A DNA stretch of 64,000 nt from JASLMY01 sp965226475 (GCA_965226475.1 CBDDDJ010000002.1:558001-622000); one strand, 5' to 3'; shown: positions 53,961 to 63,454, counted from the stretch's first letter. The notes: generated from the sequence alone by a model not told the origin. Made by a program: numbers and translations.

Positions 53961-54801
53961 ATGCAACGCAAGGCATTGGACGCGGTGAAGATCGCGGCTC
54001 GGGCAAAAGCAGATAAATCGGATCTCGGCGCGGAAATGTTCCAGCGCCCCGCCCACATCGACAAGCTGGTTTCGATTATCGCGGTCGTGAACCTCAAGGG
54101 CGGTGTCGGCAAGAGCACGATCGCCATCAACTTGGCCTGCGAGCTGGCCGGCAGTCAGTCGGTCGTGGTGGTGGATGCCGATATTCAGGCAACCGCCGCC
54201 GACTGGGCCCGGCGGGGCGAACTGCCTGCCCGGGTCGAGGCTTTGCCGCTCGACGCCGAATCGCGAGTCGGCCCCTGGGTCGAAAGGGTCTTGACGCTTC
54301 AAGCCAATCACGTCGTCATCGACTGTCCACCGCACCTCGGCCCGGCGACGCGCGCGGCCACCGGCATAGCCGACATGGTGTTGGTGCCGGTGACGCCGTC
54401 GGGCGCCGACTTGGTGGCGACCGACGCGGCGCTGGCTTTGGTGCATGACGCCCAGGCTGCCCGCAAGGATGGTGGTCCCCTATGTCTGTTGGTGCCCAAC
54501 CAAGGTCGATCGGCGCACCGCCGTCGGCCGAGAGCTTGCAGCGGCGTTGGAGAGGTTCGACGAACCCGTGGGCCCGGAAATCTACCAACGGGCCGCCCTG
54601 GTGGACGCTTTCGCCGTCGGGGCCTGGATCGGCCAATATGCCCCGCGCAACGAAGCGCGAGGACAATTCCGCGACTTGGCAATCGCGGTCAAGCGGCGCT
54701 GGCTGATGGAATTGCGGCGATTGCGAAGCGGCGGCGACGATCACCGCCAGAAAAATATCGGGGCCTACCGCGCATCACTCGGGGTCGGAGCGGGTAGCTA
54801 G
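53961..54801 (+). pseudogene. ParA-family ATPase, broken by a +1 frameshift
   Basis: Chromosome/plasmid partition-type ATPase. The deviant Walker A reads VNLKGGVGKSTIAIN, the Walker A' Asp is in VVVDADIQATAADWA and Walker B is HVVIDCPPHLG. After LVPN near 54498 the frame goes off (QGRSAHRRRPR), but in the next frame the family continues (PTKVDRRTAVGRELAAALE, YQRAALVDAFAVG). One extra A at 54498-54499 explains this. No parB or plasmid gene is nearby. ParA alone, so it may be a relic of an integrated plasmid or phage. Confidence 0.85.
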
Positions 54802-55145
54802 TCCCCACCTCGCCTTGGATTTTTCGCCAATAGTCTGATAATCTCTCGTCCAGAGGCATGTTCGGGGGCCCTTGTATTATGGGCTTCGTCGCGGAAGATC
54901 CATAACACGAGATCATCCCCCGGCGCCTCGAGAACCCACAAAAATCAGTCGACGACTACCGTTGATCCACCGTAATCCAGGAACATTGCAATCGGCTCGA
55001 TGGACCTATTTCCTCATGCGCCCTCGCCGTCGCGATGCTTCCTCGGCCGGCCTCCACTGAAAGGGGTCTTGCATTTTGCCCTCGTCGGGCGACGCTTCGC
55101 CTCGGTTGATCCCGCCACCACGGGTTCGACGGCGCGGGAGCCCAA
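54802..55145. other. 344-bp stretch without a gene
   Basis: Between the ParA pseudogene and the DMT-transporter fragment. No recognisable coding sequence, RNA gene or terminator. Probably decayed DNA. Confidence 0.55.
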
Positions 55146-55508
55146 CTACCGCGCGAGGGCGATCAGCACCACGCCCGGCAACACGAGCGCCATCGCCAGC
55201 AGCGTGTGCCGGGTCGGGCGTTCGGCGCGGAAGACGGCGAGGCTCGGCAACAAGTTGAAGAAGGGATAGGCGCTGACGACCAGCACCACGATCACCACGG
55301 CGCCCAGCGGCAGGGCGTGGTTCATGGTGAAGACGGCGACTGCGTTGGTCATCCCAGCCACCACGAACCACGGCAAGCCCGGTCGGCGCCAGGAGATCTC
55401 CGGCCGCTCGCGCCCGAGCGACTGCGCGCCGACGGCGAGCACGAGGCACACCCCCTGCAGCGACAAGTTGGCCGACAGCAGCGGCCGGGAGACACGAGGC
55501 GAAAGACC
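55146..55508 (-). pseudogene. EamA/DMT transporter, C-terminal half only
   Basis: About 120 residues with four hydrophobic helices matching the second EamA repeat (GLSPRVSRPLLSANLS, then FVVAGMTNAVAVFTMNHA and LVVSAYPFFNLLPSLAVF). The N-terminal repeat is missing; the frame runs upstream into the antisense strand of the next gene. A truncated drug/metabolite transporter that should not function. Confidence 0.75.
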
Positions 55509-55619
55509 GGCAATGGCTAAGGGTTCGGAATACCCGCAAAAGCCTGTAACCCCCGGACGCCAGACACTATCATGGGCCGACGCGCTGCCGCGCCGCGTTC
55601 CGTGTTCCGGAGGACCCAG

Positions 55620-56033
55620 ATGAAAGACACCCTGAAAGAGGGCATGACCTTCGCCCACACGATCACCGTCGACCGGGATCGCACCATCGCGCATCTGGGC
55701 GAGGATCTCCGCATCTATGCGACGCCCGACCTGCTGCGCGACGTCGAGCAGACTTGCCTGCGGTTCATCGCCGAGCAGGCCGCGGACGAGGGCGAGCAGT
55801 CGGTCGGCATGTCGGTCGAGAGCCTGCGCCACCTGAAGCCGACGCCCGAGGGCTGGGACGTCACGATCACCGCGACCATCGAGAAGGTCGACGGCCGCCG
55901 GGTCTTCTTCGACGTCGTCGGCCACGACAAGATCGACCAGGTGCTGGCCTGCAAGCACGGCCGCTTCGTCGTCGACATCGCCAAGGTGAAGGAAGCCGTC
56001 GCCGCCAAGAAGGCCCAGGGCGAGGAAGGCTGA
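55620..56033 (+). CDS. FlK-like hot-dog thioesterase
   Basis: A 137-residue single hot-dog domain resembling fluoroacetyl-CoA thioesterase FlK. Family features are the ATPDLLRDVEQTC helix (Thr and Glu of the active site) and the VGMSVESLRHLKPTPEG strand with a His, then EKVDGRRVFFDV. GGAGG lies 6 nt before ATG 55620. It is 5 bp upstream of the molybdoenzyme gene, so the two are almost certainly cotranscribed. It probably hydrolyses a small acyl-CoA; which one is not known. Confidence 0.85.
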   Translation: MKDTLKEGMTFAHTITVDRDRTIAHLGEDLRIYATPDLLRDVEQTCLRFIAEQAADEGEQSVGMSVESLRHLKPTPEGWDVTITATIEKVDGRRVFFDVVGHDKIDQVLACKHGRFVVDIAKVKEAVAAKKAQGEEG

Positions 56034-56038
56034 CCCCC

Positions 56039-58765
56039 ATGACCGAACAGAAGGTCCCCGTCTACTGCTATCAATGCGTCGCCGGCCCGGACCTGCTGAC
56101 GGTCACGGTGAAGGACGGCATCGCCACGGCGGTGGAGCCCAACCACGGCGCCGCCGAAGTGCATCCCGCCGCCGGCAAGATCTGCATCAAGGCATATGGC
56201 CTGGTACAGAAGGTCTACAACCCGCACCGCCTGACGAGACCGATGAAGCGGACCAATCCCAAGAAGGGCCGCGACGAGGACCCGCGCTGGGCGCCGATCC
56301 AGTGGGACGAGGCCCTGGAGATCCTGAGCGAAAAACTGCTGGAGATCCGGGCCAAGGGACTGAAGGACGAGACCGGCTATCCCCGCGTTGCCGCGAGCTT
56401 CGGCGGCGGCGGCACGCCGACCTACTACATGGGGACCTTCCCCGCCTTCCTCGCCGCCTGGGGTCCGGTGGACCTGAGCTTCGGCGGCGGCCAGGGCGTG
56501 AAGTGCTATCACTCCGAACATTTTTACGGCGAACTCTGGCACCGCGCCTTCACCGTCTGTCCCGATACGCCGCTCACCGACTATGTCCTCTCCTTCGGCG
56601 CCAATTCCGAGGCCTCGGCCGGCGTCATCGGCGTCTGGCGCCATGCCGAGGCCCGCGCCCGGGGCCTGAAGCGGGTGCAGATCGAGCCGCACCTCTCCGT
56701 CACCGGCGCCTGCTCGGCCGAATGGATCCCGGTGAAGCCGAAGACCGACGCGGCCTTCCTCTATGCCCTGCTCCACGTGCTGCTGCACGAGGCGGCCCGC
56801 GACCGGCTCGACCTGCCGTTCCTCAGGGAACGCACCGGCTCGCCCTACCTGATCGGCCCTAACGGTTACTTCTTGCGCGATCCCGCGACGGAGAAGCCGC
56901 TGCTGTGGGACCGGAGGAGCGGCCAGGCGGTGCCCTTCGACACGGCGAACACGGATGCCGCGCTCGATGGCGCCGGGCCGGTTCCTCACGCGATCGAGAT
57001 CGGCGCCGACGAGGAACGCTGGGAGCATCGCGATATCCAAGCCCCAACGGCCTTCAATCGGCTGCTGAACCACATCGCCCCCTACACGCCCGAATGGGCC
57101 GAGGAGACCTGCGACATCGCCAGCGGCACGATCCGCAAGGTGGCGGAGGAATACCTGGTCCACGCCCGGGTCGGGGACACGATCGAGATCGAGGGAAAGA
57201 CCCTGCCGTTCCGCCCCGTGGCGGTGATCCTCGGCAAGACCGTCTCCAACGGCTGGGGCGGCTACGAGTGCTGCTGGGCGCGCACCCTGCTCGCCTGCCT
57301 GGTGGGCGCGCTGGAGGTGCCGGGCGGCACCCTCGGCACCACGGTGCGGCTGAACCGTCCCGCGACCTCGCGCCAGGCGAGCGTCGTGCCCGGCCCCGAC
57401 GGCTTCATGGCCTACCCGATGAACCCGACGGATGCGGAGAATTGGGAAGCTCGGCCCAGGGTCCGGAACGCGCATCACACGCTGGTGCCGCTTTCCGCCG
57501 ATTCCCCCTGGTCGACGGCGCTGGGCCCGACGCATTTCGCCTGGATGTTCGCCAAGGAATCGCCGGTTGGCTGGCCGGAGGTGACGCCGCCCGACCTCTG
57601 GTTCGTCTATCGCACCAACCCCTCGATTTCCTACTGGGATACCCCCGAGGTCACGCGGCGGATCGCCGAGTTCCCCTACACCGTCGCCTTCGCCTACACC
57701 TTCGACGAAACCAACCACATGGCGGACCTGCTGCTGCCCGAGCGGATCGACATCGAGAGCACGCAGCTGATCCGCATCGGCGGCACCAAGTTCATGGAGG
57801 CGTTCTGGGACTGCGAGGGCGTGGCGCTGCGCCAGCCCGCGGTCGAGCCCCAGGGCGACACCATGGATTTCACCGACATCGCGACGGAACTGGCCACACG
57901 AGTCGGCATCCTCGATCGCTACAACAAGTCGATCAACCGGGGCGCGGCCGGCGTGCCGCTCGCCGGCGAGACCTGGGATTTCGGCCTCGATGAAGAGACC
58001 GCTTATGCTTCCGAGGATATTTGGGACCGAGCCTGCAAGGCGGCGAGCGCGGAGCTGACCGACGGCGAAGCAAGCGACGGCCTCGACTGGTACAAGGAGC
58101 ACGGCTTCCGGACCCGGCCGATCTCCAAGCTGGTCTGGTACCTCTACCCCGAACTGGTCGAACAGGGGCTGCGCTTCGAGATGCCGTTCCAGGAGCAGCT
58201 GACCCGGGTCGGCCGCCAGCTCGCCAACCGGCTGCACGAGCGGCAGATCTCCTGGTGGGACGAACAGCTGAAGGAATACCAGGCGCTGCCGCCCTGGAAG
58301 GACTTCCCCGGGATCTGGGAGCGCGCGGCCGCCGGCGGCGCCGAACCGGAGGGCGACGGCTCCGCCTATCCCTTCTGGCTGCTGACCTCGCGCTACATGC
58401 AGTATGCCTGGGGCGGCAACGTGGGGATCCAGCTGATGGACGAGGTCTCGAGGAACTTGCGCGGCCACCGGGGCGTGGTGATGAACGCCGGGCGGGCTCG
58501 CGAGATGGGCATCGCCGACGGCGAGCGGGTCCGCGTCACCTCGCAGCTCCGCTCGACCGAGGGCAAGGTGGTTCTGCGCCAGGGCATCCGCCCCGACACG
58601 GTGCTGATGCTGGGCCAGTTCGACCATTGGGCGACGCCCTATGCCAAGGACTTCGACGCGCCCAGTCTCAACACCATTACGCCGATGGCGCTGGAGTTGA
58701 CGGATTCGACCGGCTCCTCCTCGGACCTCGTCAAGGTCGGCATCGAACGGATCACCGGAGCGTGA
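56039..58765 (+). CDS. Molybdopterin (DMSO reductase family) oxidoreductase with incomplete Cys motif
   Basis: Large Mo/W-bisPGD oxidoreductase, 908 residues. The N-terminal [4Fe-4S] motif retains Cys10 and Cys13 in CYQCVAGPD and a distal Cys in GKICIKAYG, but the third Cys of the C-x2-C-x3-C pattern is replaced by Pro at 17, a known variant in some family branches. The molybdopterin domains (FGGGGTPTYY, LSFGANSEASAGVIG, VILGKTVSNGWGG, TNPSISYWDT) and the C-terminal dinucleotide-binding domain (LLTSRYMQYAWGG, REMGIADGERVRV) are intact. No iron-sulfur or anchor subunit gene is adjacent. Its stop overlaps the selA start. Confidence 0.9.
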   Translation: MTEQKVPVYCYQCVAGPDLLTVTVKDGIATAVEPNHGAAEVHPAAGKICIKAYGLVQKVYNPHRLTRPMKRTNPKKGRDEDPRWAPIQWDEALEILSEKLLEIRAKGLKDETGYPRVAASFGGGGTPTYYMGTFPAFLAAWGPVDLSFGGGQGVKCYHSEHFYGELWHRAFTVCPDTPLTDYVLSFGANSEASAGVIGVWRHAEARARGLKRVQIEPHLSVTGACSAEWIPVKPKTDAAFLYALLHVLLHEAARDRLDLPFLRERTGSPYLIGPNGYFLRDPATEKPLLWDRRSGQAVPFDTANTDAALDGAGPVPHAIEIGADEERWEHRDIQAPTAFNRLLNHIAPYTPEWAEETCDIASGTIRKVAEEYLVHARVGDTIEIEGKTLPFRPVAVILGKTVSNGWGGYECCWARTLLACLVGALEVPGGTLGTTVRLNRPATSRQASVVPGPDGFMAYPMNPTDAENWEARPRVRNAHHTLVPLSADSPWSTALGPTHFAWMFAKESPVGWPEVTPPDLWFVYRTNPSISYWDTPEVTRRIAEFPYTVAFAYTFDETNHMADLLLPERIDIESTQLIRIGGTKFMEAFWDCEGVALRQPAVEPQGDTMDFTDIATELATRVGILDRYNKSINRGAAGVPLAGETWDFGLDEETAYASEDIWDRACKAASAELTDGEASDGLDWYKEHGFRTRPISKLVWYLYPELVEQGLRFEMPFQEQLTRVGRQLANRLHERQISWWDEQLKEYQALPPWKDFPGIWERAAAGGAEPEGDGSAYPFWLLTSRYMQYAWGGNVGIQLMDEVSRNLRGHRGVVMNAGRAREMGIADGERVRVTSQLRSTEGKVVLRQGIRPDTVLMLGQFDHWATPYAKDFDAPSLNTITPMALELTDSTGSSSDLVKVGIERITGA

Positions 58766-60177
58766 GCGCGGCCGACCCCGCCGGCCGCTCGGCCCTCGCC
58801 CGCATTCCCGCCGTCGATCGGCTGCTGACCGAGCCCGCGCTCCGGGCGGCGGCGCGGACGCACGGCCGCGCGCTCACGACCGACATGGCGCGCGAGGTTC
58901 TGGGCGAAGCGCGGGCGGCCCTGGCGGAGGGTGGCGAGGTCCCGGCCAACGAAATATTGGCCGCGCGCGCCGCGGCGCGGGCCGACGAGCGGGTGCGGCC
59001 GAGCCTGGGACGCGTCTTCAACCTGACCGGTACGGTGCTGCACACCAACCTCGGCCGCGCGCCGTTGGCCGAAGTGGCGATCGAGGCCATGGTCGAGGCG
59101 GCGCGCGGCGCGGTGAACCTGGAATACGACGTCGCCGGCGGCGGCCGGGGCGACCGGGACGATCATCTGGAGGGCTGGCTCCGCCGCCTGACGGGCGCGG
59201 AGGCGGCGACGGTCGTCAACAACAATGCCGCCGCCGTGCTGCTGGTGCTGAACAGCCTCGCCAACCGGCGCCGCGTCGCGGTCAGCCGGGGAGAGCTGGT
59301 GGAGATCGGCGGCGCCTTCCGCATTCCCGACGTCATGGGTCGGGCCGGCTGCCGCCTGGTCGAAGTCGGCACCACCAACCGCACCCATGCCCGCGACTTC
59401 GAGGCGGCGGCGGCCGACGGCCTCGGCGGAATCATGAAGGTCCACACCTCCAACTACGTCGTGCAAGGCTTCACCGCCGTGGCGTCGGAGACCAGACTGG
59501 CGGAGATTTCACGGGCCCATGAGATCCCCTTCATCGTCGACCTCGGCAGCGGCACGCTGGTCGACCTCGCCCGCTACGGCCTGCCGGCGGAGCCGACACC
59601 GGCGGAAACCCTGGCACGCGGCGCCGACATCGTCACCTTCTCGGGTGACAAGCTGCTGGGCGGGCCTCAGGCCGGCATCATCGTCGGCCGCAAGGACCTA
59701 GTGGCCCGAATCAAGCGCAACCCAATGAAGCGGGCGCTGCGCCTCGACAAGGTGACGATCGCCGCGCTGGCCGCGACCTTGCCGCTCTACGCCGATCCCG
59801 ACAGGTTGCCGGAGCGGCTGCCGACACTCCGCCTGCTGAGCCGGCCGGCAGACGAGATCCGCGCGCTCGCCGAGCGCCTGGCGCCCGGGGTCGGGGCCCA
59901 CCTGGGCGAGGGCACGAGCGTCGAGGTCGTCGCCTGCCGCAGCCAGATCGGCAGCGGCTCCCTGCCGGTCGAGGTCCTGGAGAGTTGGGCGTTGCAGCTG
60001 ACGCCCGCGGGCGGCAAGCGGGGGCGCGGCGCAGCGCTGAAGGCGCTCGCCGCCGCCTTTCGGGCCTTGCCGGTCCCGGTCGTCGGACGGGTCGCCGACG
60101 ATGCCTTCCGCCTCGACCTCCGCTGCCTCGAGGACGTCGAGATGTTTCTCGGCCAGCTCGACGGCCTGGCGCCATGA
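58762..60177 (+). CDS. selA: L-seryl-tRNA(Sec) selenium transferase
   Basis: PLP enzyme that converts Ser-tRNA(Sec) to Sec-tRNA(Sec) using selenophosphate. The 471-residue protein has the N-terminal region (ARIPAVDRLL, RVFNLTGTVLHTNLGRAPL), the GDRDDHLEGWL motif, VVNNNAAAVLLVL and the PLP Lys in FSGDKLLGGPQAG. It starts with GTG overlapping the upstream stop (GTGA) with GGAG before it. Translation-coupled to the molybdoenzyme and to selB. Confidence 0.97.
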   Translation: MSAADPAGRSALARIPAVDRLLTEPALRAAARTHGRALTTDMAREVLGEARAALAEGGEVPANEILAARAAARADERVRPSLGRVFNLTGTVLHTNLGRAPLAEVAIEAMVEAARGAVNLEYDVAGGGRGDRDDHLEGWLRRLTGAEAATVVNNNAAAVLLVLNSLANRRRVAVSRGELVEIGGAFRIPDVMGRAGCRLVEVGTTNRTHARDFEAAAADGLGGIMKVHTSNYVVQGFTAVASETRLAEISRAHEIPFIVDLGSGTLVDLARYGLPAEPTPAETLARGADIVTFSGDKLLGGPQAGIIVGRKDLVARIKRNPMKRALRLDKVTIAALAATLPLYADPDRLPERLPTLRLLSRPADEIRALAERLAPGVGAHLGEGTSVEVVACRSQIGSGSLPVEVLESWALQLTPAGGKRGRGAALKALAAAFRALPVPVVGRVADDAFRLDLRCLEDVEMFLGQLDGLAP

Positions 60178-62102
60178 TCATCGCCACCGCCGGCCATATC
60201 GACCACGGCAAGACCAGCCTCGTTCGCGCGCTGACCGGCGTCGATACCGACCGCCTGCCGGAGGAGAAGGCGCGCGGCATGACCATCGACCTGGGCTTCG
60301 CCTATGCCGACGTCGAGGGCGGCGGGCGGCTCGGCTTCGTCGACGTGCCGGGGCACGAGCGCTTTATCAAGAACATGCTGGCGGGCGTCGGTGCCATCGA
60401 CTTGGCCCTCCTCGTCGTCGCCGTGGACGACGGGCCGATGCCGCAGACGGAGGAACATCTGGCGATCCTCGATCTGCTGGGCATCCGGGAAGCGGCGGTC
60501 GCCCTCACCAAAACCGATCGCGCCGCGCCGGAGCGGGTGGCCGAGGTCGAGGAATTGGTCGAGTTGCTGCTGACCGACACCAGCCTCGAGGGCGCGCCAT
60601 GTTTCCCGACCTCGGCCGAGAGCGGCGAGGGTATCGTCGAGCTTCGCCACCATCTGGACACGAGGGCCGGGGAGATCGCGGCGCGGCCGGCGAGCGGCAA
60701 CTTTCGCCTTGCAGTCGACCGCTCCTTCACCGTCGCCGGCGCCGGCCTGGTGGTTACGGGAAGCGTCTTTTCCGGCCGGGTCGAGGCGGGCGACCAGCTG
60801 CGCCTCTCGCCCAAGGGTCGCGCCCTCCGGGTCCGGGGCCTCAGGGCCCAGAACCGGGAAAGCGCCGAGGGCCTGGCCGGCGAGCGGGTTGCCCTCAACA
60901 TCGCCGGGCCGGAGGTCGACCGCGAGGCGGTGACCCGCGGCGAATGGGTGGTGGCGCCCGGAATGGACGCGCCAACCCGCCGACTCGACGCGCGCATTCG
61001 TATCCTGCCGGGGGAGCGGCGGCCCTTCCGTCATTGGACCCCTGTGCATGTCCATCTGGCGGCAAGCGACGTCACTGGCCGCGTGGCGCTGCTGGAGGGA
61101 CGTAGCCTGGCGCCAGGCGAGTGCGGACTTGCCCAGGTCGTGCTGGACCGGTCGATCGGCGCCGTCGTCGGCGACCGCCTGGTGCTGCGCGACCAGGCGG
61201 CCCAGCGCACGCTTGGCGGCGGCCCGGTGATCGACCCCGTCTCGCCCCAGCGCGGCCGCGCGCGGCCCGAACGCGTGGCGCTCCTCGGCCAGATCGATCC
61301 CCGCGATCCCGCCGCGGCACTTGGCGCGCAGCTGGCGGCACACCCGGGCGGCCTCCACCTCGGCGCCTTCCAGCGCGCCTGGAACCTGACCGAGGCGGAG
61401 GCGGGGGCGCTTTATGCGGCCGAGGATTTGCGCCGGATCGAGGTTGGCGGCGAGACGACCGGCTTCCGCTCGGAAGATTGGGAAACGCTCGGCCGCGACG
61501 TCGTCGAGGCGCTTCGCCGCTGGCACGAGCGCAAGCCCGAAAGCGTCGGCGCCAGCGAGCTGGAGCTGCGCCGCACCCTGTCGCGCGGCCTCTCGGAACC
61601 GGTCCTGGCCGTCGTGCTGGCTGAATTGATCGAGGCCGGGGAGGTCGGGCGGCGCGGCACCTACCTGCGTCTCGCCAGCCACCGCCCACAACCAACGGCG
61701 CGCGAGGCCGAACTCTGGAAGCGCATCCAGCCGATCCTGGAAGCGGGCGAGCTGCGCCCGCCCCGGGTGCGCGAGATCGCCGACGAACTGAAGCTCGGCC
61801 TCAACGGCCTGGAGAATTTCCTCGGCCGCGCCCAGCAGCTGGGCCTGGCGCTCCGCGTCACCGACAACCGCAGCTTCCTACCCGAAACCGTGCTGGAACT
61901 GGCCGAGATCGCCGAGAACCTGGCCGAAAAGGCCGACGAAGGCCTGTTCGAGGCCAAGGAATTCCGCGACCAGACCGGCATCGGCCGCAACCTCACCATC
62001 GAAGTCCTGGAATATTTCGACCGCACCGGCTTCACCCGGCGCACCCAGGCGGGCCGCCGCATCCAACGCCCGGCGGCGGAGGTCTTCGGCATCGAGAAGT
62101 GA
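60174..62102 (+). CDS. selB: Selenocysteine-specific elongation factor
   Basis: GTPase that carries Sec-tRNA(Sec) to UGA codons at SECIS elements. The 642-residue protein has G1 AGHIDHGKTSL, G3 DVPGHERFIKN, G4 TKTD, the EF-Tu-like domains and C-terminal winged-helix domains (VREIADELKLGL, FLPETVLELAEI, QTGIGRNLTIEVLEYFDR) that bind SECIS RNA. Its ATG overlaps the selA stop (ATGA). selAB implies that the genome encodes at least one selenoprotein; none with an in-frame UGA was seen in this window. Confidence 0.97.
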   Translation: MIIATAGHIDHGKTSLVRALTGVDTDRLPEEKARGMTIDLGFAYADVEGGGRLGFVDVPGHERFIKNMLAGVGAIDLALLVVAVDDGPMPQTEEHLAILDLLGIREAAVALTKTDRAAPERVAEVEELVELLLTDTSLEGAPCFPTSAESGEGIVELRHHLDTRAGEIAARPASGNFRLAVDRSFTVAGAGLVVTGSVFSGRVEAGDQLRLSPKGRALRVRGLRAQNRESAEGLAGERVALNIAGPEVDREAVTRGEWVVAPGMDAPTRRLDARIRILPGERRPFRHWTPVHVHLAASDVTGRVALLEGRSLAPGECGLAQVVLDRSIGAVVGDRLVLRDQAAQRTLGGGPVIDPVSPQRGRARPERVALLGQIDPRDPAAALGAQLAAHPGGLHLGAFQRAWNLTEAEAGALYAAEDLRRIEVGGETTGFRSEDWETLGRDVVEALRRWHERKPESVGASELELRRTLSRGLSEPVLAVVLAELIEAGEVGRRGTYLRLASHRPQPTAREAELWKRIQPILEAGELRPPRVREIADELKLGLNGLENFLGRAQQLGLALRVTDNRSFLPETVLELAEIAENLAEKADEGLFEAKEFRDQTGIGRNLTIEVLEYFDRTGFTRRTQAGRRIQRPAAEVFGIEK

Positions 62103-62142
62103 GCGGCCGAAGCGCAATCGATGAAGCAACGACACACACTGT

Positions 62143-62261
62143 CGTCATTGCAAGCGAGCGAAGCGAACGTGGAAATCCAGGCGGCCTCGATACCGTGCGA
62201 CATCGTCGACGCCCTTCACGCCGCCGTGGATCGCCACAGCGCTTCGCCCCTCGCGATGACG
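62143..62261. repeat. Imperfect long inverted intergenic repeat
   Basis: CGTCATTGCAAGCGAGCGAA at the left and the reverse-complementary right arm ending CTCGCGATGACG form an imperfect inverted repeat of about 40 bp arms (62143-62183 and 62221-62261). This CGTCATTGCGAGC...GCGATGACG type of palindrome occurs as a dispersed repeat in many proteobacterial genomes. It lies between selB and the IS1595 element and could form a long hairpin. Confidence 0.7.
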
Positions 62262-62320
62262 ATAGGGGGAAGCGGCTCCCAAAGAGCCTGTCGGACTTAA
62301 GCAAAATCGGCAATAATATT

Positions 62321-63345
62321 GGCTCAATTCGTGAAACGTATGCATTTGTGATAGAATGCCCGGAACGTCAGGGGGTTGGGTCATGGACGGCAAGGGTTTC
62401 CGGGTGTGGCTTTCGGCGGCGCGCGGGCTGACGCGCGTGCAGCGGCACGAGGCGCTCGCGGTGCTGTCGGGCCGGAGCGAAGGCGAGGCATCGAAGGCCG
62501 CGATCGAGCTTGGTGTGGACGAGGCCCGGCGCTGTCCGCACTGCGCGAGCGAAGGGGCGGTTTCGCGCGGTATGGCGCGGGGTCTGCGGCGCTACCAGTG
62601 CAAGGGCTGCGGCAGGACCTTCAACGCGCTGACCGGTACGCCGCTGTCGGGCCTGCACCACAAGGAACGCTGGCTGTCGTTCGGGGCGTCGCTGGCGGAG
62701 GGGGAGACGGTGAAGGCCTCGGCGGCGCGCTGCGACGTGGCGGTGAGCACGGCGTTCCGCTGGCGTCACCGGTTTCTGGCGGCGGCGCGGAGCGATTCGG
62801 AGGTGCTCAAGGGGATCGTGGAAGCGGACGAGACCTACGTCCTGGAGAGCCGGAAGGGCGCGCGCGGGCTGGGACGCAAGGCACGGCGGCGGGGCGGCAA
62901 GGCGAAGAAGCGCGGCCTCTCGCGCGAGCAGGTGCCGGTTCTCATGGCGGCGGACCGGAGCGGGACGACGGTGAGCGCGGTGCTGCCCAGGGTCGACGCG
63001 GCGGCGCTCACGGCTGCTCTCGACCCGGTGGTCGCGAAGGACGCCCTGCTGGTCTCCGACGGTGGCGCGAGCTATCCACCTTGCGCCGCCGCGCTCGGGG
63101 TGAGCCACGAAGCACTCAACCGCTCGATGGGGGAACGGGTTCGGGGCGATCTGCATGTGCAGACGGTGAACAGCCGCCACAGCCGGTTGAAGGACTTCCT
63201 GCGTCCCCGCCGCGGCATCGCCACCCGCTATCTGGACAACTACCTGAGCTGGTTCCACCTCGTCGGCCTCGCCCCCGGCGCCAATGACCGAGCCTGCCTC
63301 GCCGCCGCCGTAACAAGGTGACGCATACATTTCACGAATTGAGCC
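62321..63345 (+). mobile_element. IS1595-family insertion sequence
   Basis: 1025-bp element with 23-bp terminal inverted repeats (GGCTCAATTCGTGAAACGTATGC at the left, one mismatch at the right). Both sides carry the 8-bp direct repeat ATAATATT (62313-62320 and 63346-63353), the target duplication size expected of IS1595. The intact duplication and ends suggest a recent insertion. Confidence 0.95.
62383..63321 (+). CDS. IS1595-family transposase
   Basis: ISXO2-type DDE/DDN transposase of about 312 residues (321 from the alternative ATG 62356). An N-terminal Zn ribbon (CPHCAS, then CKGCGRTF) precedes the TG(T)PLSGLHHKE signature, the catalytic Asp in IVEADETYV and VSDGGASYP, and the Asn in QTVNSRHSRLKDFL. 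A GGGGG ribosome site lies before 62383. Intact, so the element may still move. Confidence 0.93.
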   Translation: MDGKGFRVWLSAARGLTRVQRHEALAVLSGRSEGEASKAAIELGVDEARRCPHCASEGAVSRGMARGLRRYQCKGCGRTFNALTGTPLSGLHHKERWLSFGASLAEGETVKASAARCDVAVSTAFRWRHRFLAAARSDSEVLKGIVEADETYVLESRKGARGLGRKARRRGGKAKKRGLSREQVPVLMAADRSGTTVSAVLPRVDAAALTAALDPVVAKDALLVSDGGASYPPCAAALGVSHEALNRSMGERVRGDLHVQTVNSRHSRLKDFLRPRRGIATRYLDNYLSWFHLVGLAPGANDRACLAAAVTR

Positions 63346-63454
63346 ATAATATTTCACACAAAGCGCATGGTTCGTATGTTTGTTATAATTTCCCGTGAAA
63401 ATCATTGCGTTTCTTGCGCATATTGATCTCTATCGGCCTAAGCCCGACAAACTG

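Noticed and set aside
55715..58627. A 970-codon open frame on the minus strand
   Set aside because: It mirrors the FlK-like and molybdoenzyme genes; sequence is low-complexity and lacks any known domain.
56039..58765. Possibility that the molybdoenzyme is a selenoprotein
   Set aside because: The frame has no in-frame UGA, so selenocysteine is not encoded here.
59787..61691. A 634-codon minus-strand open frame
   Set aside because: Antisense to selA/selB with no recognisable family and poor ribosome sites.
62100..62320. tRNA(Sec) gene (selC) next to selB
   Set aside because: No cloverleaf-like fold or TTCGA-type T-loop was found in this gap; it holds a dispersed palindrome instead.
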